From Comamonadaceae bacterium (GTDB lineage Bacteria > Pseudomonadota > Gammaproteobacteria > Burkholderiales > Burkholderiaceae), in NCBI GenBank assembly GCA_947484245.1, contig CANKOT010000010.1:1-39990 (forward strand): a DNA stretch of 39,990 bases, read 5' to 3'. This document shows, in pieces, positions 7,987 through 15,652 of this stretch (positions within the stretch are counted from its first letter, which is position 1; the number at the start of each line of letters is the position of its first letter). The position numbers were made by a program, and so were the translations under genes. The notes below the pieces were generated by a model that saw nothing but the letters and a program-made list of their open reading frames with translations, did no database searches and was not told where the DNA came from.

Positions 7987-8442
7987 ATGCCTCATTTGGT
8001 CATTCTTTATACCGGTCAGTTGGATGCCGAAACCAACATGAAAGTGTTGTGCCGTGATTTGGCCGACGCCATGCTGAGCGTGCTCGATGAAGCGGGCAAA
8101 CAAGTATTTCCAACTGGGGGCACCCGTGTGCTGGCTTATCCAGCACCCCACTATGCGGTGGCCGATGGCGGCGCTGGCGGACGACAAGCTGCCATGTTTG
8201 ACAGCAACCCGAATGGGGGCTCTGAAGATTACGCCTTTGTCTATTTGAATATCCGAATGGGCAAGGGGCGCAGTGAGGCCACACACAAACGTGCGGGTGA
8301 AATTTTGGTGGAGGTCACTCAAAAACATTTCGCTGAATTGTTTGCCAAGCGCCACATTGGCATCACATTGCAAATTGACGAAGGCCCCGAAGTGTTTGAC
8401 AACAAGCACAGCAACCTTCATCCTTTGTTTGCGGCGCTTTAA
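7987..8442 (+). CDS. hpaF: 5-carboxymethyl-2-hydroxymuconate delta-isomerase
   Basis: A 151-residue tautomerase-superfamily protein that isomerises 5-carboxymethyl-2-hydroxymuconate to the substrate of HpaG. The proline at position 2 (MPHLVILYTG) would become the N-terminal catalytic base after removal of methionine, as in CHMI and 4-oxalocrotonate tautomerase. The core YAFVYLNIRMGKGRSEATHKRAGE is characteristic of the family. It is somewhat longer than the usual 125-130 residues, with extra sequence around DGGAGGRQAAMFDSNPNGG. It sits between hpaD and hpaH, 18 bases before the hpaH start. Confidence 0.9.
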   Translation: MPHLVILYTGQLDAETNMKVLCRDLADAMLSVLDEAGKQVFPTGGTRVLAYPAPHYAVADGGAGGRQAAMFDSNPNGGSEDYAFVYLNIRMGKGRSEATHKRAGEILVEVTQKHFAELFAKRHIGITLQIDEGPEVFDNKHSNLHPLFAAL

Positions 8443-8460
8443 GCTTTAAAAAAGAATACT

Positions 8461-9276
8461 ATGTTTGATTCAGTCCGCATTGCACAGCTGGCCGCAGAGT
8501 TGCAGCAATCACAAAAAACACGCCTGCAGGTAGAGCACTTTTCCAAACGCTTTCCAGGTATGACCATTGAGGATGGTTATCGCGTCAGCCGAGCTTGGGT
8601 GGCGCTTCAATTGGCAGAAGGACACCAAATCATCGGGCACAAAATTGGCCTCACGTCGCGTGCCATGCAGCAGGCCAGTCAAATTGACGAACCCGATTAC
8701 GGCACTTTGCTCGACAACATGCTGTACACCTGCACACCAGGCAAATTTCTTGACATTGCCTTCACCAATTTTGTGGTGCCGCGCGTCGAAGTTGAATTGG
8801 CATTCGTTTTGAAAAAAGATCTGCATGGCCCCAACGTGACTGTGGCAGAAGTCTTGGCAGCCACAGAATACGTCACGCCTGCCATCGAAATCATCGATGC
8901 GCGCATCGAACAGTTTGACCGTCACACCAAGGTGATGCGCAAAGTCTTTGACACCATCAGCGACAACGCGGCCAATGCCGGCATTGTGGTGGGCGCCGAA
9001 AAAGTCGATCCAATGACCACCAACTTGCCCTGGTGCGGCGCCATTTTGAAATTGAATGGTGTGGTAGAAGAAACCGGCTTGGCGGCAGGTGTCCAAGGCC
9101 ACCCCGCCGTGGGCATAGCCTGGCTTGCCAACAAGTTGGCACCTTGGGGTGAGCACTTGAAAGCTGGCCAAATTGTGTTGTCCGGCTCCTTTACCAAACC
9201 AGTTCCAGCCAAAGTGGGCGACGTGTTCGAAGCCGACTATGGCGCTTTAGGTTATTTGCAGTTTAAATTCATTTGA
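8461..9276 (+). CDS. hpaH: 2-oxo-hept-4-ene-1,7-dioate hydratase
   Basis: A 271-residue member of the MhpD/HpaH hydratase family, which shares the FAH-like fold and adds water to 2-oxohept-4-ene-1,7-dioate to give 4-hydroxy-2-oxoheptanedioate. Recognisable segments are [25 protein letters not shown] (about 60-84), [16 protein letters not shown] with the metal-binding Glu pair (about 107-122) and the C-terminal [32 protein letters not shown]. The length is standard. It starts at an ATG 18 bases after hpaF and is followed 10 bases later by hpaI, consistent with a single transcript. Confidence 0.94.
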   Translation: MFDSVRIAQLAAELQQSQKTRLQVEHFSKRFPGMTIEDGYRVSRAWVALQLAEGHQIIGHKIGLTSRAMQQASQIDEPDYGTLLDNMLYTCTPGKFLDIAFTNFVVPRVEVELAFVLKKDLHGPNVTVAEVLAATEYVTPAIEIIDARIEQFDRHTKVMRKVFDTISDNAANAGIVVGAEKVDPMTTNLPWCGAILKLNGVVEETGLAAGVQGHPAVGIAWLANKLAPWGEHLKAGQIVLSGSFTKPVPAKVGDVFEADYGALGYLQFKFI

Positions 9277-9286
9277 AAGAGACATC

Positions 9287-10102
9287 ATGAAAACGCCTGT
9301 CAATCGTTTTAAACAAGCCATCACTGAAAACCGTGCCCAAATTGGCTTGTGGCTGGGCTTGGCCAGCAGTTACAGCGCCGAGATGTGCGCCATGGCTGGC
9401 TTTGATTGGTTGCTGGTCGATGGCGAGCATGCGCCCAACAATTTGCAAACCATTCAGCAACAACTTCAAGCCATTGCAGCCTATCCTGTCAACAACGCCA
9501 TTGCGCGTGTGCCTGTGGGTGATTCCGCACTAATCAAACAGTATTTGGATTTGGGTGCGGAGACTTTGCTCATCCCCATGATCGATACACCCGAGCAAGC
9601 GGCGCAATGTGTGCAAGCCATGCGCTATCCGCAAGACGATGGCAAGGGTGGTGTGCGCGGCATGGCCGGCGCGCGCGCCTCACGCTGGGGCATGTTCCCA
9701 AACTACACCAAAGAGGCCAATGAACAAGTTTGCTTGTTGGTGCAGGCCGAAACGCGTGAATCCTTGAAAAATTTAGAGGCTATCGCCAACACACCTGGTG
9801 TGGATGGCGTGTTCATTGGCCCTGCCGATTTGTCGGCGTCCTTGGGTCATGTGGGTGACCCCAACCACCCTGAAGTGCAAGCGGCCATTGAAAGCGCCAT
9901 TGCTCGCATTTTGAAAGCAGGCAAAGCACCAGGTATTTTGACCTCTGACGTGGCCCAAGCCAAACACTACTTGGCGCTAGGCGCCTTGTTTGTGGCGGTG
10001 GGTCTTGACACTCAAATTTTGGTTCGCCACACATCCGCCTTGGTGCGCCAATTCAAACCTGACGCAGGCATTGCTTTGCCCACAAGCGGCCAGGTGTATT
10101 GA
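9287..10102 (+). CDS. hpaI: 4-hydroxy-2-oxoheptanedioate aldolase
   Basis: A class II (divalent-metal, pyruvate-enolate) aldolase of the HpcH/HpaI family, 271 residues. It cleaves 4-hydroxy-2-oxoheptanedioate to pyruvate and succinate semialdehyde, the last step of the pathway. Conserved stretches are [32 protein letters not shown] (about 20-51), [15 protein letters not shown], the [16 protein letters not shown] loop and [17 protein letters not shown], where the GPADLS loop shapes the substrate pocket. A GAGAC-type site lies just before the ATG. Its TGA stop is 2 bases before the ATG of the next gene, so the operon does not end with hpaI. Confidence 0.95.
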   Translation: MKTPVNRFKQAITENRAQIGLWLGLASSYSAEMCAMAGFDWLLVDGEHAPNNLQTIQQQLQAIAAYPVNNAIARVPVGDSALIKQYLDLGAETLLIPMIDTPEQAAQCVQAMRYPQDDGKGGVRGMAGARASRWGMFPNYTKEANEQVCLLVQAETRESLKNLEAIANTPGVDGVFIGPADLSASLGHVGDPNHPEVQAAIESAIARILKAGKAPGILTSDVAQAKHYLALGALFVAVGLDTQILVRHTSALVRQFKPDAGIALPTSGQVY

Positions 10103-10104
10103 TC

Positions 10105-10914
10105 ATGTTGACGCACCAACTTCCGCCGTCTCGCTCATTGCAACACGAAGTGCACCCCAAGGAGTGGGAGGCGCGATTGCAATTGGCTGCCTGCTACCGT
10201 GTTTTTGCCTTTTTGGGCTGGACTGAAATGATCTACAACCACATCACCTTGCGCTTGCCGGAAGAAGTGAGTGGTGCAGAAAAACATTTTTTGATCAATC
10301 CATTTGGATTGCACTACAGCGAAGTCACGGCCAGCAATTTGGTGAAAATTGATTTGACAGGCAAGCCGCTAGACGGCTCGCCCTACTCAGTCAATCCTGC
10401 TGGATTTACGGTGCATGCTGCTTTGCATGACAACCTGCCTGGTGCGCATTGTGTGATGCACACCCATACCACCGCAGGTGTGTCAGTGGCCTGTTTAAAA
10501 GAGGGTTTGCAACAAAGCAATTTTTATACTGCGCAACTGCACAACATGGTTGCGTACCATGACTTCGAAGGCATCACCATCCATTCTGAAGAGGCCCCCC
10601 GCCTGCTCAAAAGCATTGGCAACAAACAAGCCGTGATTTTGCGCAACCATGGCTTGCTGTCTTGGGGCGCCACCTTGCCTCAAACTTTTGCCATTCTTTG
10701 GACTTTGCAACGAGCTTGTGAAATTCAATTGGCCACATTCAGCATGGGCGGCCCGTCCCAAGTGATTCCGGTCAGCGAAGAAGTTGCTGCAAAGTGCACG
10801 CGAGATGCGCTGCAGTTCAACCCCAACCACGGCGCCGGCACCGATGTACTGGATGCGCTGATTCGACAGGTGGACCGACAATTGCGCAAAACCGAAGAAA
10901 GTTATCGTTTATGA
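10105..10914 (+). CDS. Class II aldolase/adducin family protein in the hpa operon
   Basis: A 269-residue class II aldolase/adducin-domain protein. Members are Zn-dependent aldolases or epimerases acting on sugar phosphates, or related decarboxylases; the substrate here is unknown. The metal-binding pattern is visible: H119-x-H121 in HCVMHTHTTAG and H182 in RNHGLLSWG. The ATG at 10105 is preferred over a TTG at 10099 that would overlap hpaI. The gene is sandwiched between hpaI (2-base gap) and a ketopantoate-reductase-like gene (ATGA overlap), so it is expressed with the aromatic pathway. It could handle a sugar-acid or aldehyde by-product; that is speculation. Confidence 0.85.
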   Translation: MLTHQLPPSRSLQHEVHPKEWEARLQLAACYRVFAFLGWTEMIYNHITLRLPEEVSGAEKHFLINPFGLHYSEVTASNLVKIDLTGKPLDGSPYSVNPAGFTVHAALHDNLPGAHCVMHTHTTAGVSVACLKEGLQQSNFYTAQLHNMVAYHDFEGITIHSEEAPRLLKSIGNKQAVILRNHGLLSWGATLPQTFAILWTLQRACEIQLATFSMGGPSQVIPVSEEVAAKCTRDALQFNPNHGAGTDVLDALIRQVDRQLRKTEESYRL

Positions 10915-11912
10915 AAGTTTGCATCTACGGCGCAGGCGCGATTGGCGGATGGATTGGTTCTCACTTGGCGCAAACAGGCCATGAGATCAGCGTGGTGGCC
11001 CGCGGCGCAACATTGCAAGCTTTGAAAAAAAACGGCCTGCAATGCATTCAAACGCAGCCCAGTTTGATCACGCACCATGCCCAGGTCAAAGCATCGGACC
11101 AGCCGGCCGATTTGGGTCCGCAGGATGTGGTCATCGTGGCGGTCAAGGCCCCTGGCATGTTGGAAGTTGCACGCAACATGGGGCCACTGCTGGCGCCCCA
11201 TACCATGGTCATGACGGCCATGAACGGTGTGCCTTGGTGGTTCTTCAATGGGTTTGGTGGCGAACTTAATGGCACGCGTCTGAACACCATCGATCCAGAG
11301 GGGCAAATTGACCACGCTATTCCTGCCCACCATGTGGTGGGTTGTGTGGTGCACGCAAGTTGTTCTTTGGATGCACCAGGGGTGGTGCGCCATCACTTTG
11401 GCCAGGGCCTTATTTTGGGCGAACCTGCCCAACAGAGCGACCAGGTGGCTGAGCGTGTGCAACAGCTGGTGGCACATTTACAAACCGCTGGATTCAACGC
11501 TAGCGCTTCGGCGCAAATTCAAAAAGATGTTTGGTACAAACTGTGGGGCAACATGACGGTCAACCCGATCAGTGCCTTCACGGGCGCCACCACCGATTTG
11601 ATCATGCAAGACGACTTGGTTTGCGATTTTGTTTCCAGAATCATGGTGGAGGCAAAACTGATTGGCGAGAAGATCGGTATACCGATTGCACAAACGCCAG
11701 AAGACAGACATGCGGTCACTCGCAAATTGGGCGCATTTAAAACATCCATGCTGCAAGATGTCGAAGCGGGCAAAGTGGTTGAACTCGATGCCTTGGTCAG
11801 TGTGGTGCGGGAGTTGGGTCAGCTGACCCAAGTCAGTACCCCTTACACCGATGCGCTGTTGGGCTTGAGTCGCCTGCATGCCAGGGTGCACGGGCTCTAC
11901 CCTGCACAATGA
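10911..11912 (+). CDS. Ketopantoate-reductase-like (PanE/ApbA) oxidoreductase
   Basis: A 333-residue NADP-dependent reductase of the PanE/ApbA family. The nucleotide-binding GAGAIGGWIG lies at residues 7-16 and the catalytic lysine is K210 in WYKLWGNMTVNPISAFTG. The ATG at 10911 overlaps the preceding stop (ATGA), which rules out the longer in-frame opening. An insert rich in aromatics, VPWWFFNGFGGELNGTRL (about 108-123), is typical of PanE paralogues that are not the housekeeping enzyme of pantothenate synthesis, and the hpa-operon setting also suggests another 2-oxo acid substrate. I therefore do not assign the symbol panE. Confidence 0.82.
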   Translation: MKVCIYGAGAIGGWIGSHLAQTGHEISVVARGATLQALKKNGLQCIQTQPSLITHHAQVKASDQPADLGPQDVVIVAVKAPGMLEVARNMGPLLAPHTMVMTAMNGVPWWFFNGFGGELNGTRLNTIDPEGQIDHAIPAHHVVGCVVHASCSLDAPGVVRHHFGQGLILGEPAQQSDQVAERVQQLVAHLQTAGFNASASAQIQKDVWYKLWGNMTVNPISAFTGATTDLIMQDDLVCDFVSRIMVEAKLIGEKIGIPIAQTPEDRHAVTRKLGAFKTSMLQDVEAGKVVELDALVSVVRELGQLTQVSTPYTDALLGLSRLHARVHGLYPAQ

Positions 11913-11916
11913 TGGC

Positions 11917-12822
11917 ATGACCGAACAATCAAAATCGCTGTCCAGCACAGCCTTTGCTACCTTGCTGCTCATCGCCTTCATGATGGGCGCCAACCATGTG
12001 GCGGCGCGCTTTGCCTTTAACGATGGTGTCGATGTTGTCACGGCGGTGACCTTTCGCAGCGTGATTACCGCCATCGTGGTAGGTTTGATTTTGTGGCAAC
12101 AAAAAGTACAAATTCAAGTCACAGTCCACCACAAAAAATACATGCTCATCATTGGCGCTCTGATTGCCGTTCAAAGTGTGTGCTTGTACTCTTCGGTGGC
12201 CAGACTGCCTGTAGCCCTGGCCTTGCTGGCTTTCAATACCTACCCATTGTCGACAGCGTTTTGGGCACGGGTGCTTTATGGTCATCAACCAGAGAAATCT
12301 GTGCTCTGGAGCATGCCCATTTTGCTGTTGGGCTTGGCATTGGCTTTGGATGTGATGGGTGCAGCGTCTGGTTTAGGCGCCGCCGAGCACTGGTCACAAA
12401 TTGGCAGTGGTGTGGCATTTGCATTGGCCGCTTCTGCCACCTTTGGTTTGGCGCTGGTCTACACCCAACACGAAACCACTGGCTTAGATGGTCGCTTGCG
12501 CACCTTTTCATCGATGTCCATTGTGGGTGTGTTTGCAGTGGTGGTTGCCATGAGCCAAGGTGGCTTTCATTTGCCGCAGGCGCCTGCGGGTTGGTGGGGT
12601 CTTGGCATGCTCTCATTTTTGTATGGCACCGCCTTCACCATTTTGTTTACCGTGTTGCCAAAGTTGGGCGTGGTGGGCAACTCTGCCATCATGAACGTTG
12701 AGCCCATCTTCGCTTTGGTCTTGGCGTGGGCGCTGCTAGGCCAGAGCATTGCACCCATTCAATTGATGGGCGCGGCGCTGGTGGTGGGCACAGTGATGTG
12801 GCTGGGTCTTCGCAAACGCTGA
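11917..12822 (+). CDS. EamA/DMT-family transporter
   Basis: A 301-residue integral membrane protein with about ten hydrophobic segments, built from two EamA repeats: one from about residue 12 to 140, one from about 155 to 300, the second ending in GQSIAPIQLMGAALVVGTVMWLG. Such drug/metabolite transporters usually export or import small metabolites. I use the ATG at 11917, four bases after the preceding TGA; an upstream ATG at 11878 lies inside the reductase gene. It is the last plus-strand gene of the hpa run and converges with rsmI across 38 bases with no convincing terminator. Substrate unknown; a role in moving an aromatic acid or by-product is inference. Confidence 0.87.
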   Translation: MTEQSKSLSSTAFATLLLIAFMMGANHVAARFAFNDGVDVVTAVTFRSVITAIVVGLILWQQKVQIQVTVHHKKYMLIIGALIAVQSVCLYSSVARLPVALALLAFNTYPLSTAFWARVLYGHQPEKSVLWSMPILLLGLALALDVMGAASGLGAAEHWSQIGSGVAFALAASATFGLALVYTQHETTGLDGRLRTFSSMSIVGVFAVVVAMSQGGFHLPQAPAGWWGLGMLSFLYGTAFTILFTVLPKLGVVGNSAIMNVEPIFALVLAWALLGQSIAPIQLMGAALVVGTVMWLGLRKR

Positions 12823-12860
12823 AGGCTAAACAAGACTCGAGCCTGTTGCATCCAGATGGT

Positions 12861-13814
12861 TTACTCAAGTCCCTTTTTCAAACTCAGCGCGGTGTCATAA
12901 AGCACATTTTTGGATGCACCCGTGATGTCGCTGGTCATTTTGACGGCGGTCTTCAAGGGCAGTTCAGTGAGCAGCAATTTCAAGGTACGCAAACTGCTGG
13001 CGTCTAAGGCCTCAGAGGGGTCTGCTTTTGATTTTTCAAGCGCATGAATGACCAAGGCAAATTCGCCTCGCACACGGTCTGTGTTTTCAGCAAACCAAGC
13101 GGTCAATTTTTGAGCTTCAAGGGTGTGCACGGTTTCAAATTGCTTGGTCAATTCACGGCCGACTGTCACGAGTCGGCTGCCTAACATGTTGAGAGCCTGT
13201 GCGAGTGCTTCAATGCGATGAGGCGCCTCAAGCAGCACCACCGCACGCTGCTCACCCATCAGCGTTTCGATGGCGCGCTGTCTTTCGGCTGCCTTGGAAG
13301 TCAAGAAGCCCGTGAAGACAAAGCCACCTTCTCCCACAACGCCAGCGGCACTCAAAAGCGTGGTCACACTGCTGGCGCCAGGCAAAGGCATGACCCGATA
13401 GCCCGCTGCTGCAACGGCCGCTACCAAGCGTGCGCCAGGGTCGCTGATGGCGGGTGTGCCGGCATCACTCACATAAGCAACGCGCTCACCTTTTGCCAAG
13501 CGGGCAATGACTTGGTCGGCCGCTTCGGCTTCGTTGTGTTGGTGAACGGCCAACAGTTGAGAGCTGTTTCGGTCTAAGCCATAAGCCCGCAGAAGTTGTT
13601 GGGTATGTCGCGTGTCTTCGCACGCCAGTGTGTTGGCCCTTTCAATCACATACAAAGCGCGCAAAGTGATGTCGGCCAGATTGCCAATGGGGGTGGCTAC
13701 CACATACAGTGTACTGGGGGGGTGGTTTTGCGGACCCACTGCCTCGCGGGCAGCCTGAAAGGCTGTGCCATACACCGAGGTCAGCGCTGCAGAATGTTCA
13801 GAAGGTAATGTCAA
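12861..13814 (-). CDS. rsmI: 16S rRNA (cytidine-1402-2'-O)-methyltransferase
   Basis: A tetrapyrrole-methylase-family enzyme that 2'-O-methylates C1402 in the ribosomal P site using S-adenosylmethionine. The core LYVVATPIGNLADITLRAL, CEDTRHTQQLL, SDAGTPAISDPGARLV and LPGASSVTTLLSAAG are all diagnostic. I accept the TTG start at 13814 (317 residues) because GAGGAA, read on the minus strand from 13825-13820, is placed 5 bases before it; a GTG at 13775 has no such site. The TTG shares one base with the ATG of the divergent yraN, which is unusual. rsmI next to yraN, diaA and dolP is an order also known from E. coli. Confidence 0.95.
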   Translation of the reverse strand: MTLPSEHSAALTSVYGTAFQAAREAVGPQNHPPSTLYVVATPIGNLADITLRALYVIERANTLACEDTRHTQQLLRAYGLDRNSSQLLAVHQHNEAEAADQVIARLAKGERVAYVSDAGTPAISDPGARLVAAVAAAGYRVMPLPGASSVTTLLSAAGVVGEGGFVFTGFLTSKAAERQRAIETLMGEQRAVVLLEAPHRIEALAQALNMLGSRLVTVGRELTKQFETVHTLEAQKLTAWFAENTDRVRGEFALVIHALEKSKADPSEALDASSLRTLKLLLTELPLKTAVKMTSDITGASKNVLYDTALSLKKGLE

Positions 13815-14218
13815 TGGTGTTCCTCAATCCAACAAATCAACGCAAACCTTCGGCACATCAAAGCACCAAAGAAGCGGGCGATGCCGCAGAAATTGCAGCT
13901 CTGCATTTTCTGCAAGCACAAGGCTTGCGTTTGTTACAGCGCAATTATCGAACGCCCGGGCGGGGTGGTGGCGAAATTGACCTCATTTTGCAAGAATCCG
14001 ACAGCACGGTGGTGTTTGTGGAGGTTCGAAAGCGCGCTTTGGCTCGCTTTGGCGGTGCATTGGGCAGTGTGAGTGCCATCAAACAGCGGCGCATTGTTTT
14101 TGCAGCGCGCTATTTTCTGATGCGTTGGCAAGTCCTTCCGCCCGCCCGCTTTGACGTCATCGCGTGGGAGTCAGAAGGCATGATTTGGGTCAAAGCCGCT
14201 TTTGATGCGTCCGCCTGA
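13814..14218 (+). CDS. yraN: YraN family protein (UPF0102)
   Basis: A 134-residue member of the YraN/UPF0102 family, which has a restriction-endonuclease-like fold with no firmly proven role. The nuclease-like motif is visible: GRGGGEIDLILQE followed by VVFVEVRKR (Glu-x-Asp ... Glu-x-Arg/Lys). The ATG at 13814 is preferred because AGAAGG at 13800-13805 lies 8 bases before it; an ATG at 13808 would be too close. This start overlaps the rsmI start by one base on the other strand. diaA follows after 46 bases, reproducing the yraN-diaA-dolP order of E. coli. Confidence 0.9.
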   Translation: MVFLNPTNQRKPSAHQSTKEAGDAAEIAALHFLQAQGLRLLQRNYRTPGRGGGEIDLILQESDSTVVFVEVRKRALARFGGALGSVSAIKQRRIVFAARYFLMRWQVLPPARFDVIAWESEGMIWVKAAFDASA

Positions 14219-14264
14219 AGCCTTTTTTGGCAGTATTGAATCGGCAAAGAGTATCATCAAGCCC

Positions 14265-14843
14265 ATGTTAGACCTGCGCATTCAACAACACTTCATCGAC
14301 AGCGCTGACCTTCAATACCAAGCGGCCGAAACCTTGGCCAAGCCCTTGGATGCTGGGGTGCAGGCGCTCATGGCTTGTGTCACCAGTGGTGGCAAGGTCT
14401 TGGTGTGCGGCGAAGGCAGTTCGGCGGCTTTGGCGCAGTACTTTGCCAGCCTTTTTGTGGGCGGCTTTGAGCGCGAACGACCTGAGTTGGCTGCCGTTGC
14501 ATTGCGTCACGAAGGCTTAGGTGACCCTGCCTATGCCAGTCTGGCCAGGCAGGTGCGTGCCTTGGGACAAGCTGGCGATGTGCTGCTTCTCCTCACCACC
14601 AACGGCGAAGAAGAGGGCTTGATGCGGGCCTTGCACGCAGCCCATGAGCGTGACATGACCGTCATCGCCCTCACTGGCAAAGGCGGCGGCGCTGTTGCCA
14701 AAGCCCTGCATGAAACAGACGTGCATGTGGGCATTCCCCACGATCGCGCTGTGCGCATTCGCGAAGTTCAACAACTGGCATTGCACTGTTTGTGTGATGG
14801 CGTGGACGCCCAACTCATGGGCGATCAAGACTCGGTGGCATGA
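14265..14843 (+). CDS. diaA: SIS-domain protein, DiaA/GmhA-like
   Basis: A 192-residue single SIS-domain protein. The sugar-phosphate-binding loops are visible: GGKVLVCGEGSSAALAQYFAS (about 42-62) and LLTTNGEEEGLMRAL (about 105-119), with TVIALTGKGGGAV further on. By neighbourhood (rsmI, yraN, dolP) it matches DiaA, which binds DnaA and stimulates initiation of replication in E. coli, but phosphoheptose isomerase GmhA is a close paralogue and cannot be excluded. The start MLDLRIQQHF at 14265 fits the family; in-frame ATGs at 14202 and 14205 would overlap yraN and add a poor extension. Confidence 0.8.
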   Translation: MLDLRIQQHFIDSADLQYQAAETLAKPLDAGVQALMACVTSGGKVLVCGEGSSAALAQYFASLFVGGFERERPELAAVALRHEGLGDPAYASLARQVRALGQAGDVLLLLTTNGEEEGLMRALHAAHERDMTVIALTGKGGGAVAKALHETDVHVGIPHDRAVRIREVQQLALHCLCDGVDAQLMGDQDSVA

Positions 14844-14934
14844 CGAACAGAATGGCATTGAAGGGCAAAGTGGGGCATTTCCTTTCCAATTTATCCTGAT
14901 TAAAATATTTCAAGACTTTCTAAGGACTTTTCAA

Positions 14935-15585
14935 GTGAAACTCAATCTCAAACGTTGGATGCTTTCTGGTTTGGCCATCAGTGCCTTGGCCACCAGCCTG
15001 TCGGCCTGTGCGCCTTTGCTTGTTGGCAGTGCTGTGATGGGCGGCTTCGTGGCCATTGATCGCCGTACTGCAGGTATTCAGTTAGAAGATGAGAGCATTG
15101 AACTTCGCACCGCTCAGGGTCTGCGTCAGAATTTGAGCAATGCGGCGCATGTCAATGTCACCAGCTACAACCGAATGGTCTTGCTCACCGGCGAGGTCAG
15201 CTCAGCAGCTGAGAAGGAGCGGGCAGAGAGACTGGCCAAGAGCCAAGAAAACGTGAACTCTGTGGTCAATGACTTGGCCATTGAGCCTGCCAGCTCACTC
15301 ACACAGCGCTCTAAAGACGCCATCACCACGGGCCAAATCAAGGCTTTGTTGGTCGACGCCAAAGACTTGCAATCGAATGCTTTCAAAGTCACCACTGAGC
15401 GCGGCGTTGTTTATTTGATGGGCCGTGTCACAGCCCGTGAGGCACAGCGCGCTTCCGAAATTGCACGCAGCGGCAGCATCAGTGGTGTAGTCAAAGTGGT
15501 TCGGGTGTTTGATACCATTACTGAAGAAGAGTTGAAGCGAATCAGTGCTCAGCCGCTGTCGCCCCAAGCGCAGCCCAAACTCTAA
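14935..15585 (+). CDS. dolP: BON-domain outer-membrane lipoprotein, DolP-like
   Basis: A 216-residue lipoprotein with two BON domains, like DolP (YraP), which in E. coli helps keep the outer membrane intact and interacts with the BAM machinery. The N-terminus KLNLKRWMLSGLAISALATSLSAC gives a lipobox LSAC with C25 as the lipidated residue; alanine follows, so no inner-membrane retention signal. BON1 spans about residues 68-120 (VTSYNRMVLLTGEVSSAAEKERA) and BON2 about 145-195 (FKVTTERGVVYLMGRVTAREA). The start is a GTG at 14935 with AAGGA at 14922-14926, 8 bases upstream. The E. coli gene is controlled by sigmaE; I see no clear sigmaE promoter here. A strong terminator follows. Confidence 0.88.
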   Translation: MKLNLKRWMLSGLAISALATSLSACAPLLVGSAVMGGFVAIDRRTAGIQLEDESIELRTAQGLRQNLSNAAHVNVTSYNRMVLLTGEVSSAAEKERAERLAKSQENVNSVVNDLAIEPASSLTQRSKDAITTGQIKALLVDAKDLQSNAFKVTTERGVVYLMGRVTAREAQRASEIARSGSISGVVKVVRVFDTITEEELKRISAQPLSPQAQPKL

Positions 15586-15601
15586 AGCGTTTGCCACGTT
15601 C

Positions 15602-15642
15602 AAACAAAAAGGGCGCCGATCAAATCGGCGCCCTTTTTGTTT
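15602..15642. terminator. Bidirectional rho-independent terminator
   Basis: A perfect 19-bp stem (15602-15620 paired with 15624-15642) around a CAA loop. The GC core GGGCGCCGAT is flanked by A-rich sequence on the left and T-rich on the right, so either strand shows a stem followed by a U-tract. It lies between the convergent dolP and beta-hydroxyacid dehydrogenase genes and should end both transcripts. Confidence 0.95.
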
Positions 15643-15652
15643 CACATTGAAA

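Noticed and set aside
10794..10910. N-terminal extension of the PanE-like gene
   Set aside because: The extension overlaps the class II aldolase gene out of frame; the ATG at 10911 gives the exact family start MKVCIYGAGAIGG.
14878..14906. Possible promoter before dolP with TAAAAT at 14901-14906
   Set aside because: No acceptable -35 hexamer at the right distance and no sigmaE-type signature; left out as a feature.
14695..14934. 80-codon N-terminal extension of the BON lipoprotein
   Set aside because: It runs inside the diaA frame and would hide the lipoprotein signal peptide; the GTG at 14935 has a proper ribosome-binding site.
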